A stretch of DNA of 19,363 nucleotides from Actinomycetes bacterium (GTDB lineage: Bacteria > Actinomycetota > Acidimicrobiia > Acidimicrobiales > Microtrichaceae), in contig JAEYSR010000300.1 in the NCBI GenBank assembly GCA_023434535.1, forward strand, positions 1-19,363, given 5' to 3'. A program made the position numbers and the translations under genes. Every line of letters starts with the position of its first letter. Position 1 is the stretch's first letter. The notes beneath the pieces are model-generated. The model was not told the origin of the DNA, ran no database searches, and saw only the letters and a list, made by a program, of their open reading frames with translations. Positions 1 through 6,022 of this stretch are shown one piece after another.

Positions 1-92
1 CACCGGATCCGGCAAGTACTTCCACTTCCGAGCCACCACAGACCTCCTCGAGTCGCTCCAGTCTCGACGAGGGTGTTGCACTCACCAGTTGA
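1..92 (+). CDS. Possible 3' end of an unidentified gene (partial at the window edge)
   Basis: The first 92 bases are upstream of any complete gene. One plus-strand frame runs from the edge to TGA at 90-92 and would end in a Ser/Thr/Pro-rich tail. A second frame starting at base 2 reads TGSGKYFHFRATTDLLESL and has better third-position GC, but it stays open to about 193, inside the neighbouring dehydrogenase. A hairpin with T's on its plus-strand exit begins just after the TGA, which fits a plus-strand gene ending here. I cannot choose the frame with confidence and do not recognise a family. Non-coding sequence remains possible. Confidence 0.25.
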   Translation, partial: PDPASTSTSEPPQTSSSRSSLDEGVALTS

Positions 93-97
93 GGACG

Positions 98-134
98 CCG
101 ACAGTTCTCGGTCGGTTTCGACGAACAGAGCGGG
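98..134 (+). repeat. Copy 1 of a 37-bp dispersed repeat, possible terminator
   Basis: This stretch matches 2404-2440 with a single difference (G104 versus C2410); bases 105-134 and 2411-2440 are identical. In this copy the inner inverted repeat CCGAC/GTCGG (98-102 and 111-115) is kept and is followed by TTT, but the left AAA seen in copy 2 is replaced by other bases. It could therefore end plus-strand transcription but is degraded in the minus direction. It lies beyond the 3' end of the hydroxyacid dehydrogenase gene. Confidence 0.8.
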
Positions 135-161
135 CCGCCGGGAGGGAGCGTCGGGGGTGGG

Positions 162-1178
162 TCAGGCGATGCGGTCGAGGTCGGCGGCGGTGACCGGGTA
201 GCGGGGCGGTTCGCCCGCGGCCCAGCGCTCGACCTCCTCGACGGCCAGCTCGGCCAGGCGGACCATCTCGGACCCCGCGGCGCCGGCGACGTGCGGGGTG
301 AGGAACACGTTGGGCAGCGTGCGCAGCGGCGAGTCCGCCGGCGTCGGCTCCTCCACCGTCACGTCCAGCACCGCGGCGATCCGGCCCGTCTCCAGCTCGG
401 CGACCAGCGCCGCCTCGTCGACCAACCCGCCGCGTGCGGTGTTCACCAGCGTGGCCCCGTCGGGCATCGCCGCCAGCTGAGCGGCGCCGATCATGCCCTT
501 GGTCGCCTCCACCTCGGGCGCGTGCAGGCTGAGCAGCTCCGCCCAGGCGCACAGCTCGTCGAGCTCCATGTGCTGCACCCCGAGGGCGGCGGCGTCGGCG
601 GCCGACAGGTACGGGTCCGCCACGGCCAGCTCGAGGTCGTACGGGCGGAGCAGCTCGATGACGAGCCGTCCGACGTGGGACGCCCCGACCAGACCGACCC
701 GTCGACCGACGTTGCCGATGCGCGTCGGGTCGAGCGGGACCCTGGCATCCGGATCCCGCTCTCGCGCTGCGAAGGAGAAGACCCCTTTGTTGGCCCAGAG
801 GATGGCGGCCACGGTGTACTCCGCCACCGGCACCGCGTTGGCAGCGGCCGCGGAGGTGACCACGACGTGCCGCGCCCACACGGCGTCGGTGACCTGCCAC
901 TTCACCGTCCCCGCCGCGTAGGCGAACAGGGCCAGCCTCGGCGCGGCGACCATCACGGCCTCGGTCAGCGTCGGGCACCCCCAATGGCCGACCAGCACAT
1001 CCGCGCGACCGAGCAGCTCCGCCGCGTGCGGGGAGCTCAGCTCCTCCAACGGCTCGCCGTCGTTCAGCACGTCGCCCACCGCCGCCAGCCGGCGACGCTG
1101 GTCCTCCGTGAACGCGTAGTCGAGGAGGCCCGGCATCATCGCCAGGAGGATCGTCGGTCGCTCGCTGCGCTGGCCCAT
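162..1178 (-). CDS. D-isomer specific 2-hydroxyacid dehydrogenase family protein
   Basis: This is a predicted cytosolic NAD(P)-dependent oxidoreductase interconverting a 2-hydroxyacid and a 2-ketoacid; the substrate cannot be told from sequence. The dinucleotide-binding loop reads GLVGASHVG (near residue 165), a variant GxSxxG. The family's catalytic triad appears as Arg in NTARGG (about 249), Glu in VEEP (about 277) and His in TPHVAG (about 296). The 338-residue length is normal for the family. GTG at 1181 and ATG at 1178 are adjacent starts. I chose ATG because a hexamer CAACAT lies exactly 6 nt before it, as at other genes here, and there is no Shine-Dalgarno sequence. It is divergent from the oxidoreductase at 1298, with a 119-bp gap, so the two may be co-regulated. 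Related families such as phosphoglycerate dehydrogenase cannot be excluded. Confidence 0.92.
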   Translation of the reverse strand: MGQRSERPTILLAMMPGLLDYAFTEDQRRRLAAVGDVLNDGEPLEELSSPHAAELLGRADVLVGHWGCPTLTEAVMVAAPRLALFAYAAGTVKWQVTDAVWARHVVVTSAAAANAVPVAEYTVAAILWANKGVFSFAARERDPDARVPLDPTRIGNVGRRVGLVGASHVGRLVIELLRPYDLELAVADPYLSAADAAALGVQHMELDELCAWAELLSLHAPEVEATKGMIGAAQLAAMPDGATLVNTARGGLVDEAALVAELETGRIAAVLDVTVEEPTPADSPLRTLPNVFLTPHVAGAAGSEMVRLAELAVEEVERWAAGEPPRYPVTAADLDRIA

Positions 1179-1184
1179 CACGCC

Positions 1185-1190
1185 ATGTTG
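1185..1190 (-). promoter_or_regulatory. Weak candidate -10 element (CAACAT) for the hydroxyacid dehydrogenase
   Basis: CAACAT reads toward the ATG at 1178 with a 6-nt gap. It keeps the A2 and T6 of a sigma-70-type -10 element but not T1. A transcript starting about 6 nt downstream would be leaderless. No clear -35 is visible. Confidence 0.3.
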
Positions 1191-1297
1191 TCAGGCGCCG
1201 CGTCGTCGGACCGCGACGGACTCCCGGGTCGGCACTTGTGTGGGGCCGGTAGGTTGCGGGCGGTTCCGGCCGAACGAGCCGGGCCAGGGGGCGGACG

Positions 1298-2359
1298 ATG
1301 ACGTACCGGGTGATCCAGTGGAGCACGGGCAACGTGGGGCGCCACGCCACGCGGCTCATCGCCAACCACCCCGATCTCGAGCTGGTCGGCCTGTGGGTGA
1401 GCAGCGCCGACAAGGTCGGACGCGACGCCGGCGAGCTGGTCGGCATCGAGCCGCTGGGCGTGACGGCCACGAACGACGCCGACGCGCTGCTCGCGCTCGG
1501 CGCCGACTGCGTCTCCTACACGGCCACCGCGGACCTCCGGCCGACCGAGGCCATCGCCGACATGGCCCGGATCCTGGCCTCGGGCGCCAACGTCGTGTCC
1601 TCGTCGGTCGTCCCGCTGCTGTTCCCCGAGCACGTCGACGAGCACATGCGGGCGCCGTTGGAGGACGCGTGCACGACCGGCGGCACGTCGTGCTTCACCT
1701 CGGGCATCGATCCGGGCTTCGCCAACGACCTGCTCCCCCTCGTGCTCACCGGCACCGCCGAGTACGTGAACTCGGTCCGGGTCATGGAGATCGTCAACTA
1801 CGCCACCTACTCCCAGCCGCAGGTGCTGTTCGACACGATGGGCTTCGGCCAGCCGCTCGACGCCACCCCGCTGATCCTCATCCCCGGCGTGCTCGGCTTC
1901 GCCTGGGGTGGTGTCGTCAAGGCCATCGCCGCCGGACTGGGCGTCGAGGTGACCGAGCTGCGCGAGGTCAGCGAGCGGGTCCCGACGCCGGTCGACATCG
2001 ACCTCGGCTTCGGGGTGGTCGAGGCCGGCACCGCCGGCGCGTTGCGCTTCGAGATCCAGGGCATCGTCGACGGCGAACCGAAGATCGTCGTCGAGCACGT
2101 GACCCGCCTGGCCGACGAGCTGGCACCCGACTGGCCTCGGGCCCGCGGCCACGACGGGTACCGCATCCAGGTGGACGGCAACCCGAGCTACACGCTGGAC
2201 CTGCAGATGATGGGCGACGACGGCGACCCGAACACCGCCGGCCTGGCCGGCACCGCCGGTCGCATCGTCAACGCGATCCCCGCGGTCTGCGAGGCCCGGC
2301 CCGGTCTGCTGTCGGTGCTGGACCTGCCGCTGATCACCGGCGCGGGCCTGATGCGCTGA
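1298..2359 (+). CDS. NAD(P)-dependent amine dehydrogenase-like oxidoreductase (DAP dehydrogenase / dihydrodipicolinate reductase-like)
   Basis: The N-terminus VIQWSTGNVGRHATRLI (residues 5-21) is the Rossmann dinucleotide-binding loop of the family that includes 2,4-diaminopentanoate dehydrogenase. Actinobacterial members are often labelled dihydrodipicolinate reductase-like. True DapB enzymes are about 245-275 residues; this protein has 353 and carries the longer C-terminal domain typical of the diaminopentanoate dehydrogenase-like group, so lysine biosynthesis is unlikely. The substrate is unknown. The ATG is preceded by a purine-rich AGGGGG about 6 nt upstream, so this gene appears to use a leader with a ribosome-binding site. 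It is divergent from the hydroxyacid dehydrogenase. Its 3' end converges on the alkylsulfatase gene with a hairpin repeat in between. Confidence 0.88.
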   Translation: MTYRVIQWSTGNVGRHATRLIANHPDLELVGLWVSSADKVGRDAGELVGIEPLGVTATNDADALLALGADCVSYTATADLRPTEAIADMARILASGANVVSSSVVPLLFPEHVDEHMRAPLEDACTTGGTSCFTSGIDPGFANDLLPLVLTGTAEYVNSVRVMEIVNYATYSQPQVLFDTMGFGQPLDATPLILIPGVLGFAWGGVVKAIAAGLGVEVTELREVSERVPTPVDIDLGFGVVEAGTAGALRFEIQGIVDGEPKIVVEHVTRLADELAPDWPRARGHDGYRIQVDGNPSYTLDLQMMGDDGDPNTAGLAGTAGRIVNAIPAVCEARPGLLSVLDLPLITGAGLMR

Positions 2360-2398
2360 CCGGCGCCCGGCCGCCGGCGCGCACCCCGCTCCGTTCCC

Positions 2399-2426
2399 CG
2401 AAACCGACACTTCTCGGTCGGTTTCG
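2399..2426. terminator. Probable bidirectional terminator hairpin between convergent genes
   Basis: CGAAACCGAC (2399-2408) and GTCGGTTTCG (2417-2426) form a perfect 10-bp stem around an 8-nt loop. The GC core CCGAC/GTCGG is flanked by AAA on the left and TTT on the right, so either strand gives a hairpin ending in U's. It lies 40 bp after the stop at 2359 and 31 bp beyond the opposing stop at 2457, where a shared terminator is expected. Confidence 0.65.
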
Positions 2427-2440
2427 ACGAACAGAGCGGG
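2404..2440 (+). repeat. Copy 2 of the 37-bp dispersed repeat
   Basis: Direct-orientation copy of 98-134 with one mismatch. The shared block extends past the hairpin into the non-palindromic segment ACGAACAGAGCGGG, so the similarity is more than two independent terminators. After the shared block both copies continue in loosely similar G-rich sequence. Confidence 0.85.
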
Positions 2441-2456
2441 GCGGGAGCAGAGCGAC

Positions 2457-4388
2457 TCAGGGCGTGACGATCGGGAAGAACAGCTCGAACTCGTCGAGCA
2501 GATCCGACAGCTGCGACAGCACCTCGACCCTCCCGTCGACGGAGCTGTCCGGGCCGTCGGCGAGCTGCTCGAGCCGCCCCGAGGTGATCGCGGCGACCAA
2601 CGCCGCGTGGGTGGTGGTCACGGTGACGTCGGCGCCGGGGTGCGGCCCGCCCTCGGAGTGGTGCACCGCACCGTTGACGACGCCGACCGCGTGCGTCTGG
2701 CCCGGACCACCTGCGCCGCCGTCGGCGGAGGCGTCGGTGACCTCGAGGGTGATGGCCAGCTCCACGTCCGCGGCCGCCGGACCGTTCAGGTGGACGCCGA
2801 CGAACTGAAGGAGCATGTCGACGGTCATGGCCGCCATCACGTCGGGCTTCTCGGCGCTCTTGATCACGATCGGGGGCGGGCCGCTGCGCAGCTCCTGGGC
2901 TCCGGTCAGGTAGAAGGAGCGCCAGGGTCCCGACTCGGACTGGTAGCCGAGCTGCTCGAGGGCGTCGGCCTGCAGTGCGCGGGCCTCCATGTTGTCGGGC
3001 TCGGCGAACACCAGGTGGTCGACGACCTGGGCGACCCAGCGGTACTCCCCCGCCTCGAAGCTCGCCCGCGCCCGCCGGAGCAGCTCGTCGGCGCCGCCCA
3101 TGAACTCCACGTACCTCACGCCGGATTCGACCGGCGGGAGCGGATGCAGGTGGGCCGGGTTGCCGTCGAAGAAGCCCAGGTATCGCTGGTAGACGGCCTT
3201 CACGTTGTGGTTGAGCGTGCCGTAGTAGTCGCGGTTGAAGAACTCGTCGCCGAGCGAGGACGGGAGCTCCAGCTCCTCGGCGATCTCCAGGCTGGTCAGG
3301 CCGTGGTTGGCCAGACGCATGGTCTGGTCGTGGAGGTACCGGTACAGGTCGCGCTGGCTGGACAGGTGGCCGCGAAGGGAATCCGTTCCCCAACGCGGCC
3401 AGTGGTGGCTGGCGAAGCTGACGTCGGCCCGGTCCGCGTACAGCTCGATCGACTCGTGGAGGTAGGTCGACCAGGCGAGCGCATCGCGGATCTGGGCGCC
3501 ACGCGGCGTGTACACGTTGTGGAACACCGCCGTGCAGTTCTCGGCCATGCACAGCGCCCGGTGGTCGGGGAACAGGAAGTTCATCTCCGCCGGAGCCTCG
3601 GTCCCCGGGGTGATCTGGAACTCGATGCGCACCCCGTCGACCACCAGCTCGGTCCCGGTCTCCGAGACCAGCTCGGTGGGCGCGATGAGGCCGAACGTGC
3701 CAAGCGGCGTCGTCTGACCGAGGCCGCTGCCGACGAGCCCCTGCGGCCCGCGCGGCAGCAGGACGCCGTACATGTAGCTGGCGCGACGGGTCATCACGTT
3801 GCCGGCGATGACGTTCTCGGAGATCGCCGCCTCCAGGAACCCGGCCGGAGCGATGATCCGCACCCGACCGGAGGCGACGTCGTCGTCGGTGACGATGCCG
3901 CGCACTCCGGCGAAGTGGTCGACGTGGCTGTGGGTGTAGATGACGGCGACGACCGGGCGCTCGCCGAGCTCCTCGGTCACGAGGTCGTAGGCCGCCTTGG
4001 CGGTCTCCGCCGAGGTGAGGGGATCGACCACGATCCAGCCGCTGTCGCCGCGCACGAAGGTGACGTTCGACAGGTCGTAGCCCCGGACCTGGTAGATGCC
4101 GTCGACCACCTCGAACAGGCCCTCGATCGCGCACAACTGCGACTGCCGCCACAGGCTCGGATTGACCGAGTCGGGTGCGTCGCCGTCGAGGAACGACCAG
4201 GAGTCGAGGTCCCACGTGACCCCGCCGAGCTCGCCGGTGACCTGGCGACGCGGCGACGCCGCCAGCCGACCCCGCTCGGCGAGCTCGAAGTCGGTCCGGT
4301 CAGCGAACGGGAGAGCACCCAGGACGACGGAGTTGGCCTCCGCGGTGGACGGGGTGGCGGGCTTGGACGTCAGGTCGGGTTCGCTCAA
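2457..4388 (-). CDS. Alkyl sulfatase of the SdsA1/BDS1 type, metallo-beta-lactamase fold
   Basis: This predicted zinc hydrolase cleaves sulfate from primary alkyl sulfates such as dodecyl sulfate. The metal motif THSHVDH gives H153, H155, D157 and H158. Further ligands are E264 (TEAPAEM), E283 (MAENCT) and H328 (SHHW). Their spacing matches the SdsA1 ligands His169, His171, Asp173, His174, Glu280, Glu299 and His344 as I recall them, with a constant offset of 16. A helical dimerisation domain follows (about 370-500), then a C-terminal SCP2-like domain (about 515-643). The 643-residue length is typical. The N-terminus is acidic and polar with no signal peptide, so the enzyme should be cytosolic, unlike secreted SdsA1. 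The start is TTG, chosen because AGGAG sits 6 nt upstream. The crotonase ends 78 bp upstream on the same strand, suggesting an operon or shared theme. Confidence 0.93.
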   Translation of the reverse strand: MSEPDLTSKPATPSTAEANSVVLGALPFADRTDFELAERGRLAASPRRQVTGELGGVTWDLDSWSFLDGDAPDSVNPSLWRQSQLCAIEGLFEVVDGIYQVRGYDLSNVTFVRGDSGWIVVDPLTSAETAKAAYDLVTEELGERPVVAVIYTHSHVDHFAGVRGIVTDDDVASGRVRIIAPAGFLEAAISENVIAGNVMTRRASYMYGVLLPRGPQGLVGSGLGQTTPLGTFGLIAPTELVSETGTELVVDGVRIEFQITPGTEAPAEMNFLFPDHRALCMAENCTAVFHNVYTPRGAQIRDALAWSTYLHESIELYADRADVSFASHHWPRWGTDSLRGHLSSQRDLYRYLHDQTMRLANHGLTSLEIAEELELPSSLGDEFFNRDYYGTLNHNVKAVYQRYLGFFDGNPAHLHPLPPVESGVRYVEFMGGADELLRRARASFEAGEYRWVAQVVDHLVFAEPDNMEARALQADALEQLGYQSESGPWRSFYLTGAQELRSGPPPIVIKSAEKPDVMAAMTVDMLLQFVGVHLNGPAAADVELAITLEVTDASADGGAGGPGQTHAVGVVNGAVHHSEGGPHPGADVTVTTTHAALVAAITSGRLEQLADGPDSSVDGRVEVLSQLSDLLDEFELFFPIVTP

Positions 4389-4394
4389 CGGATG

Positions 4395-4399
4395 CTCCT
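4395..4399 (-). promoter_or_regulatory. Shine-Dalgarno AGGAG fixing the TTG start of the alkylsulfatase
   Basis: On the minus strand AGGAG is followed by CATCCG and then TTG (4386-4388), an ideal 6-nt spacing. No in-frame ATG or GTG lies nearby upstream, so this site decides the start. Confidence 0.7.
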
Positions 4400-4427
4400 G
4401 ATGCGGGGGACGGATGGGGACGGGCGA

Positions 4428-4439
4428 CGTGACGTCACG
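4428..4439. promoter_or_regulatory. Perfect 12-bp palindrome CGTGACGTCACG, candidate operator
   Basis: The 12 bases equal their own reverse complement and lie in the 78-bp gap between the crotonase stop and the alkylsulfatase start, about 40 bp upstream of the TTG. Such palindromes often bind dimeric regulators. No regulator gene is in the window, and no -10/-35 pair is obvious beside it. Confidence 0.4.
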
Positions 4440-4459
4440 GTCGACGGGTGGTGCCGGTC

Positions 4460-4479
4460 GGCCGGTTCACACACCGGCC
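4460..4479 (-). terminator. Hairpin spanning the crotonase stop codon
   Basis: GGCCGGT (4460-4466) and ACCGGCC (4473-4479) make a 7-bp stem with a 6-nt loop holding the crotonase stop codon. No T tract follows on the minus strand, so it is a weak terminator candidate. It could partly separate expression of the crotonase from the alkylsulfatase. Confidence 0.3.
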
Positions 4480-5255
4480 CCGCCGCGACCGGCGCCACCG
4501 GCGAAGCGAGCCGCGCCCGCTGCGGTCTCGCCGGAGTTGATCGGCACCAGACCCAGCTCGGTCTCGTGGCCCATCGCCTGCTCGAACGGAAGGCCCCACT
4601 GGTCGTAGCTGGAGCGTCGATCGGTCCGCAGGCACTCCTGCGGGAAGGCGGCGAGGTGACGGGCCAGCTCGACCGCCTCGGCCAACGCACGCGCGGGAGC
4701 GCACAGCCGGTTGGCCAGCCCCATCGCTCGGGCCTCCTCACCGGCGACGCCTCGACCGGTGAGGATCAGGTCGAGCGCGTGGCTGTGGCCGATCATCCGC
4801 GGCAGTCGAACCGTGCCGCCGTCGACCAGCGGCACCCCCCATCGACGGCAGTACACGCCGAAGACGGCGTCCTCGGCCGCGACGCGCAGATCGCACCACA
4901 GGGCCAGCTCGAGGCCGCCCGCCACCGCGTAGCCCTCGACCGCGGCGACCACCGGCTTGGACAGCTGCATCCTGGTGGGCCCCATCGGGCCGTCGTGCGA
5001 CATGTCGGCGGACACCCGGTTGCCGCGACCCTCGGAGAGGCCGACCAGGTCGGCCCCGGAGCAGAAGGTGCCGGCGGCGCCGGTCAGGATCGCGACCGAG
5101 GCGTCGGCGTCCGCGTCGAACGCCCGGAAGGCGTCGGCGAGCAGGCGGGCGGTGGGACCGTCGACCGCGTTGCGGACCTCCGGCCGGTCGATCGTGACGA
5201 TCGTGACGGGGCCGTCGTGCTCGACCTCGACGGCACCGACCGGTTCCCCTGGCAT
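4467..5255 (-). CDS. Crotonase (enoyl-CoA hydratase/isomerase) family protein
   Basis: This 262-residue protein acts on an acyl-CoA thioester in the cytosol, probably in fatty-acid or related acid breakdown. Oxyanion-hole segments are visible as GTFCSGADL (about 62-70) and KPVVAAVEGYAVAGGLELA (100-118). E116 occupies the position of the first catalytic Glu of mitochondrial enoyl-CoA hydratase (Glu144). The second (Glu164), 20 residues on, is Cys136 in FGVYCRRWGVP, so a standard syn-hydration mechanism is doubtful. The FGVYCRRWGVPLVDGGT form is characteristic of a common bacterial subgroup annotated only as enoyl-CoA hydratase-like. The frame stays open upstream to 5438, but the ATG at 5255 is preferred because TATGGT lies 6 nt before it and the conserved fold starts just after. 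It is divergent from the zinc-ribbon gene with a 56-bp gap. Confidence 0.9.
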   Translation of the reverse strand: MPGEPVGAVEVEHDGPVTIVTIDRPEVRNAVDGPTARLLADAFRAFDADADASVAILTGAAGTFCSGADLVGLSEGRGNRVSADMSHDGPMGPTRMQLSKPVVAAVEGYAVAGGLELALWCDLRVAAEDAVFGVYCRRWGVPLVDGGTVRLPRMIGHSHALDLILTGRGVAGEEARAMGLANRLCAPARALAEAVELARHLAAFPQECLRTDRRSSYDQWGLPFEQAMGHETELGLVPINSGETAAGAARFAGGAGRGGAGV

Positions 5256-5261
5256 GGACCG

Positions 5262-5267
5262 ACCATA
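5262..5267 (-). promoter_or_regulatory. -10 element TATGGT, probable leaderless promoter of the crotonase
   Basis: TATGGT is a near-consensus -10 hexamer ending 6 nt before the ATG at 5255, so transcription should start at or near the A of the start codon. No Shine-Dalgarno fits in the gap. No convincing -35 is seen. Confidence 0.55.
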
Positions 5268-5297
5268 GCGCCGGGTGGGATTCGGGGATCCGGTCGT

Positions 5298-5303
5298 TAC
5301 CGT
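5298..5303 (+). promoter_or_regulatory. -10 element TACCGT for the zinc-ribbon gene
   Basis: TACCGT is followed by 8 nt (GGAGCGGT) and then the ATG at 5312. The gap contains GGAG, but only 4 nt from the ATG. The site is back to back with the crotonase -10 inside a 56-bp divergent intergenic region, so the two promoters must share upstream DNA. Confidence 0.5.
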
Positions 5304-5311
5304 GGAGCGGT

Positions 5312-5932
5312 ATGACGCTCGACGCCGATCTCTCCCGCCCGCCCGCCGGCGTGTCGATCCCCCGATGCCCGGTCTGCTCGGCGGATCTCCGCCTGGGCGG
5401 CTCGCCCGGCGTCGATGGCAGCGACTCGTTCGACGCATGGACGTGTCCGAACGGCCACGGCCTGGCGATGACGTTGAGCGAGAGCTACGAGCGCCTGCAG
5501 TCCGACGAGATCGCCCAGATCTGGCAGCAGGCCCGGGCTGCGGCGCCCGGCCCGCTGCCCAGTCCGTTCTCCGGGACGCCGATGGCCCGGGTGACCGTCG
5601 AGGCCGACCAGGACGAGGTCCCCGAGGGAGAGCCCGGCGACGGCCCGACCACCGCCACGATCGTCGTGGACGTCGACGTGGACAACCAGTTCATCTGGCT
5701 CGATGCCGGCGAGCTCGAGGAGTTCCCCGAGGACATCGCGGATGCCCAGCCGTCCGCCGAGGAGCTGGCGACCGAGCGGGAGATCGTGGCCCGCTTCGGC
5801 GAGTCCTACGCCGACGCCGTCGAGGACCGGGAAGCCGACGAGCTCACCGAGCGCCTCTACCGACGGGTCGCCCGCCACCCCGGCGCGCTCTCCGCGCTCG
5901 ACTCCATCGGGCGGGGCCTCACCGCGTACTGA
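5312..5932 (+). CDS. TFIIB-type zinc-ribbon protein with a degenerate second ribbon
   Basis: This acidic 206-residue protein of unknown role is probably cytosolic, with no signal peptide or membrane segment. Residues 18-49 form a zinc-ribbon-like unit with CPVC (C19, C22) and CPNGH (C45, H49). Residues 84-136 match the second half of TFIIB-type ribbon proteins, including the typical WLDAGELEEF tail (129-138). The usual CPxC is SPFS (S84, S87), and the usual second Cys pair falls at D122 and N125. All four ligand positions are thus non-Cys, so this half should not bind zinc in the normal way. A charged helical tail follows (about 147-206). Family members are mostly uncharacterised, and any nucleic-acid or chaperone role would be a guess. 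It converges on the gene at 6023. Confidence 0.8.
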   Translation: MTLDADLSRPPAGVSIPRCPVCSADLRLGGSPGVDGSDSFDAWTCPNGHGLAMTLSESYERLQSDEIAQIWQQARAAAPGPLPSPFSGTPMARVTVEADQDEVPEGEPGDGPTTATIVVDVDVDNQFIWLDAGELEEFPEDIADAQPSAEELATEREIVARFGESYADAVEDREADELTERLYRRVARHPGALSALDSIGRGLTAY

Positions 5933-6022
5933 ACTCGCCCGACGGGCCACTCCGGCGGCATCCCAGCGGGTGTGTGCGCGGGCGTTCGGCGCGGGGCGGG
6001 CGGGTCCCCGCGGGCCGAGCGA

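Noticed and set aside
2607..5315. Plus-strand open frame of about 900 codons across the alkylsulfatase and crotonase genes
   Set aside because: It is antisense to two well-supported genes and has no motif of its own, so it is a GC shadow.
5256..5438. N-terminal extension of the crotonase
   Set aside because: It would be Arg-rich and would overlap the zinc-ribbon gene; the crotonase fold starts right after the ATG at 5255.
5933..6022. Possible terminator in the convergent gap
   Set aside because: The gap is very GC-rich and offers only short, tiny-loop stems such as GCGG/CCGC with no T tract, so nothing stands out from background.
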